Origin: Clostridia bacterium
GTDB taxonomy: Bacteria; Bacillota; Clostridia; Saccharofermentanales; UBA5734
Assembly (NCBI GenBank): GCA_009929975.1
Contig: RZZF01000071.1
Span: 1-8,184 of the forward strand
DNA length: 8,184 nucleotides
Direction: 5' to 3'
Made by a program: the position numbers and the translations under genes. Under the pieces are notes generated by a model. The model had not been told where the DNA came from and made no database searches. It saw only the letters and a list, made by a program, of their open reading frames with translations. Positions 6,431-8,184 of the stretch are shown piece by piece. The first letter of the stretch is position 1. The number at the start of each line of letters is the position of its first letter.

Positions 6431-7828
6431 TTAGACCGGCTGATATCCTTCTTCAGCGCTGCCAACCTGATCATCGACCAGATGACGCTGTGCGCGGCGC
6501 CATTTGAAGAATTTCTCGGCGACCTGCGGGAACATGCCGTAGGTCAGAACATCCTCTTCCTGTTCGATATACTCGGCCGCCTGGGCGCGGATCTTCTCGA
6601 GCTCAGGTTCAATATCGTCAGCCGGACGATGGGTAATCGGCTGCTCATCTCCGAGAATTTTGGCGCGCAGTTCCTCGTTGATCGGAGCCGGTGTCTGGCC
6701 ATACTGGCCGCGCAGCACCGCTTTCGACTCGTTGGGAACCATTTTATACCGTTCACCGGCGATGATGTTCATGACGGCCTGTGTTCCGACGATCTGTGAT
6801 GACGGAGTGACCAGCGGCGGATAACCGAAATCTTCACGGACCCGCGGGACCTCGCGCAGCACTTCCTCCAGCTGATCGAGCTTGTTCGCCTGGCTGAGCT
6901 GGGAGACCAGGTTGGACAGCATGCCGCCCGGCACCTGGTAGATCAGCGCGTTGACGTCAACACCGAGCATTTTCGGGCTGATCAGGCCGCTGGCGATCCA
7001 CTTCTCGCGCAGACCCTTGAAATGGTCCGCCGCGGCCGCCAGCTTGAGCAGATCGATGCCTGTGTCGTACTCAGTCCCTTCCAGCGTCGCGACCAGCGGC
7101 TCTGTCGGCGGCTGGGAGGTTCCCATCGCCAGCGGGCTGAGCGCGGTGTCAACGATGTCACAACCGGCTTCAATCGCTTTGATATAAGTCATTGAACCGA
7201 CACCGCTCGTGTAGTGCGTATGCAGTTCAACCGGAATGGACAGGGCTTCCTTCATCGCTTTGACCAGACGGTAGGCATCAAATGGCAAAAGCAGACCGGC
7301 CATATCCTTGATACAGACAGAATCGGCACCCATATCTTCCAGACGTTTGGAATCTTCAACGAATTTCTCAATCGAATGGAACGGACTGGTGGTAAAGGCG
7401 ATACAGCCCTGCGCATGCCCGCCTTCTTTTTTACAGGCGAGGAGTGATTTCTCAATATTACGGAAATCGTTCAGCGCATCGAAAATGCGGATGATATCGA
7501 TGCCGTTGGCAACTGAACGCTGGACGAAATATTCAACGACATCGTCAGCGTAATGCTTGTAGCCCAAAAGGTTCTGGCCGCGCAGGAGCATCTGCAGTTT
7601 GGTGTTCTTGACAGCACTGCGGATCTTGCGAAGCCGTTCCCACGGATCTTCATTGAGGAACCGCATCGCGGAGTCGAACGTCGCGCCGCCCCAGCACTCA
7701 AGCGCGTTATAGCCGACATGATCCAGATCTTCGAGCGCCGGAAGCATATCGTCGATGGTCATCCGCGTTGCCGCCAGAGACTGGTGGGCATCACGCAGGA
7801 TGGTTTCTGTAATTTTTACTTTGGCCAT
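6431..7828 (-). CDS. oadA: Oxaloacetate decarboxylase alpha / pyruvate carboxylase subunit B type carboxyltransferase
   Basis: This 465-residue protein is the carboxyltransferase subunit that moves CO2 between oxaloacetate/pyruvate and a biotin carrier. The HMGL-like TIM barrel covers about residues 1-300: ETILRDAHQS (8-17, metal ligand Asp13), the CIKDM segment with Lys174, expected to be carbamylated, and ELHTHYTSG (201-209, metal ligands His203 and His205). The conserved carboxylase domain follows, including QVPGGMLSNL and VTPSSQIVGTQAV. Full-length OadA carries a biotinyl domain at its C terminus; this one ends before it, and the biotin protein is encoded by the gene 40 nt upstream. AAAGGAGG (7836-7843) 7 nt before the ATG is an excellent ribosome site. 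A membrane decarboxylase beta subunit or a biotin carboxylase would decide between Na+-pumping decarboxylase and pyruvate carboxylase; neither is in the window, so the exact enzyme, and the symbol, are provisional. Confidence 0.9.
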   Translation of the reverse strand: MAKVKITETILRDAHQSLAATRMTIDDMLPALEDLDHVGYNALECWGGATFDSAMRFLNEDPWERLRKIRSAVKNTKLQMLLRGQNLLGYKHYADDVVEYFVQRSVANGIDIIRIFDALNDFRNIEKSLLACKKEGGHAQGCIAFTTSPFHSIEKFVEDSKRLEDMGADSVCIKDMAGLLLPFDAYRLVKAMKEALSIPVELHTHYTSGVGSMTYIKAIEAGCDIVDTALSPLAMGTSQPPTEPLVATLEGTEYDTGIDLLKLAAAADHFKGLREKWIASGLISPKMLGVDVNALIYQVPGGMLSNLVSQLSQANKLDQLEEVLREVPRVREDFGYPPLVTPSSQIVGTQAVMNIIAGERYKMVPNESKAVLRGQYGQTPAPINEELRAKILGDEQPITHRPADDIEPELEKIRAQAAEYIEQEEDVLTYGMFPQVAEKFFKWRRAQRHLVDDQVGSAEEGYQPV

Positions 7829-7868
7829 GAATGGTCCTCCTTTATCGGATCGGTCTGGTCAGCGGATA

Positions 7869-8184
7869 TCAGCCCAGGCTGACCAGCGGGTCTCCGGCAT
7901 TGACGGAGGCGCCTTTGCTGGTCTGAATCGCCGCGACCTGGCCGTCACGCGGTGCGACAATCTCGTTTTCCATTTTCATGGCTTCGAGCACACAGAGAAT
8001 CTGACCTTTCTTGACACTGTCACCGACGGCGACATTGACATTGAGGATTGTTCCGGGCATCGGAGCTTTGACGGTCTCACTGCCGGCAGGCGCTGCTGCC
8101 GGGGCTGCCGCTTTCGGGGCCGGAGCGGGAGCCGGAGCTGCCGCGGGAGCGGCCGCGGGCACTGCCGCGGGAGCGGCCGCGGGC
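7869..8184 (-). CDS. Biotin carboxyl carrier protein/subunit, 5' end missing
   Basis: The visible C-terminal part is a biotinyl/lipoyl-attachment domain of about 70 residues with the classic biotinylation motif EAMKMEN; the lysine that carries biotin is codon 7976-7974. The domain starts at about VKAPMPGTILNVNVAVGDSVKKG, and it is preceded by an Ala/Pro-rich flexible linker (APAPAPK and PAAA units) that lets the biotin swing between active sites. The reading frame stays open to the window edge with only Ala and Pro codons. The GTG at 8162-8160 is therefore most likely an internal valine in the linker and not a start. Such stand-alone carriers are found in decarboxylase and carboxylase complexes, and the OadA-type carboxyltransferase immediately downstream is the obvious partner. 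The gene stops with TGA 40 nt before it. Family assignment is secure; which complex it serves is inference. Confidence 0.93.
   Translation of the reverse strand, partial: PAAAPAAVPAAAPAAAPAPAPAPKAAAPAAAPAGSETVKAPMPGTILNVNVAVGDSVKKGQILCVLEAMKMENEIVAPRDGQVAAIQTSKGASVNAGDPLVSLG
8137..8184 (-). repeat. 24-bp tandem repeat in the Ala/Pro linker of the biotin carrier gene
   Basis: Two adjacent 24-bp units, 8137-8160 and 8161-8184, differ only at their first base (G against A). Each encodes eight residues of the PAAAPAA(A/V) type, so copy-number change would keep the reading frame and alter only linker length. The second copy ends at the window edge, so the true number of units is not known. Confidence 0.85.

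Noticed and set aside
6266..6799. Plus-strand open frame of 177 codons overlapping the end of oadA
   Set aside because: Most of it is antisense to oadA, and its first part only covers the hairpin-containing gap. No ribosome site or family similarity was seen.
8160..8162. GTG as the true start of the biotin carrier
   Set aside because: It lies inside a 24-bp coding repeat of Ala/Pro residues that stays open to the window edge, so it is almost certainly an internal valine codon.

Overview
The window reads as ordinary chromosomal housekeeping DNA from a moderately GC-rich member of the Bacillota, most likely Clostridia-like. The evidence is the gene order cmk - plsC - ispH/rpsA, the fusion of IspH to ribosomal protein S1, a clostridial-type HutP-family protein, a PepV-type dipeptidase, and strong AGGAGG-type ribosome binding sites. 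The lineage call is inference; no rRNA or other phylogenetic marker is present. Both edges cut through a gene.

Layout. At the left edge is the 3' part of a plus-strand M20 (PepV/Sapep) dipeptidase gene (1-1134). It converges on everything else, which lies on the minus strand, and the two sides are separated by a perfect palindrome with A and T tracts that should terminate transcription in both directions (about 1159-1201). Reading the minus strand in its own direction, from right to left: a truncated biotin carrier protein gene (8184-7869), an OadA/PycB-type carboxyltransferase (7828-6431), a long hairpin with a T-rich tail (about 6392-6321), a putative extended -10 promoter (about 6309-6317), then a tight run of rpiR-type regulator (6259-5378), HutP-like protein (5385-4963), cmk (4911-4228), plsC (4226-3564) and ispH-rpsA (3540-1210). 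Intergenic gaps in this run are -8, 51, 1 and 23 nt, so it looks like one operon ending at the bidirectional terminator.

How the genes fit together. The biotin carrier and OadA-type subunit make up part of a biotin-dependent carboxyltransferase or decarboxylase acting on pyruvate/oxaloacetate; the remaining subunits would lie outside the window. The long operon joins CMP recycling (Cmk), phosphatidic acid synthesis (PlsC), isoprenoid precursor synthesis (IspH) and translation (S1) to two regulators: a SIS-domain transcription factor expected to sense a sugar phosphate, and a relative of the RNA-binding antiterminator HutP.

No mobile element, CRISPR array, tRNA or rRNA was seen, and I found no convincing new defence or mobile system. 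The points most worth a second look are the possible internal translation start that would release S1 from the IspH-S1 fusion, the HutP-like protein that appears to lack one histidine ligand and sits away from any hut gene, an AT-rich patch inside ispH, and a 24-bp coding tandem repeat at the right edge.
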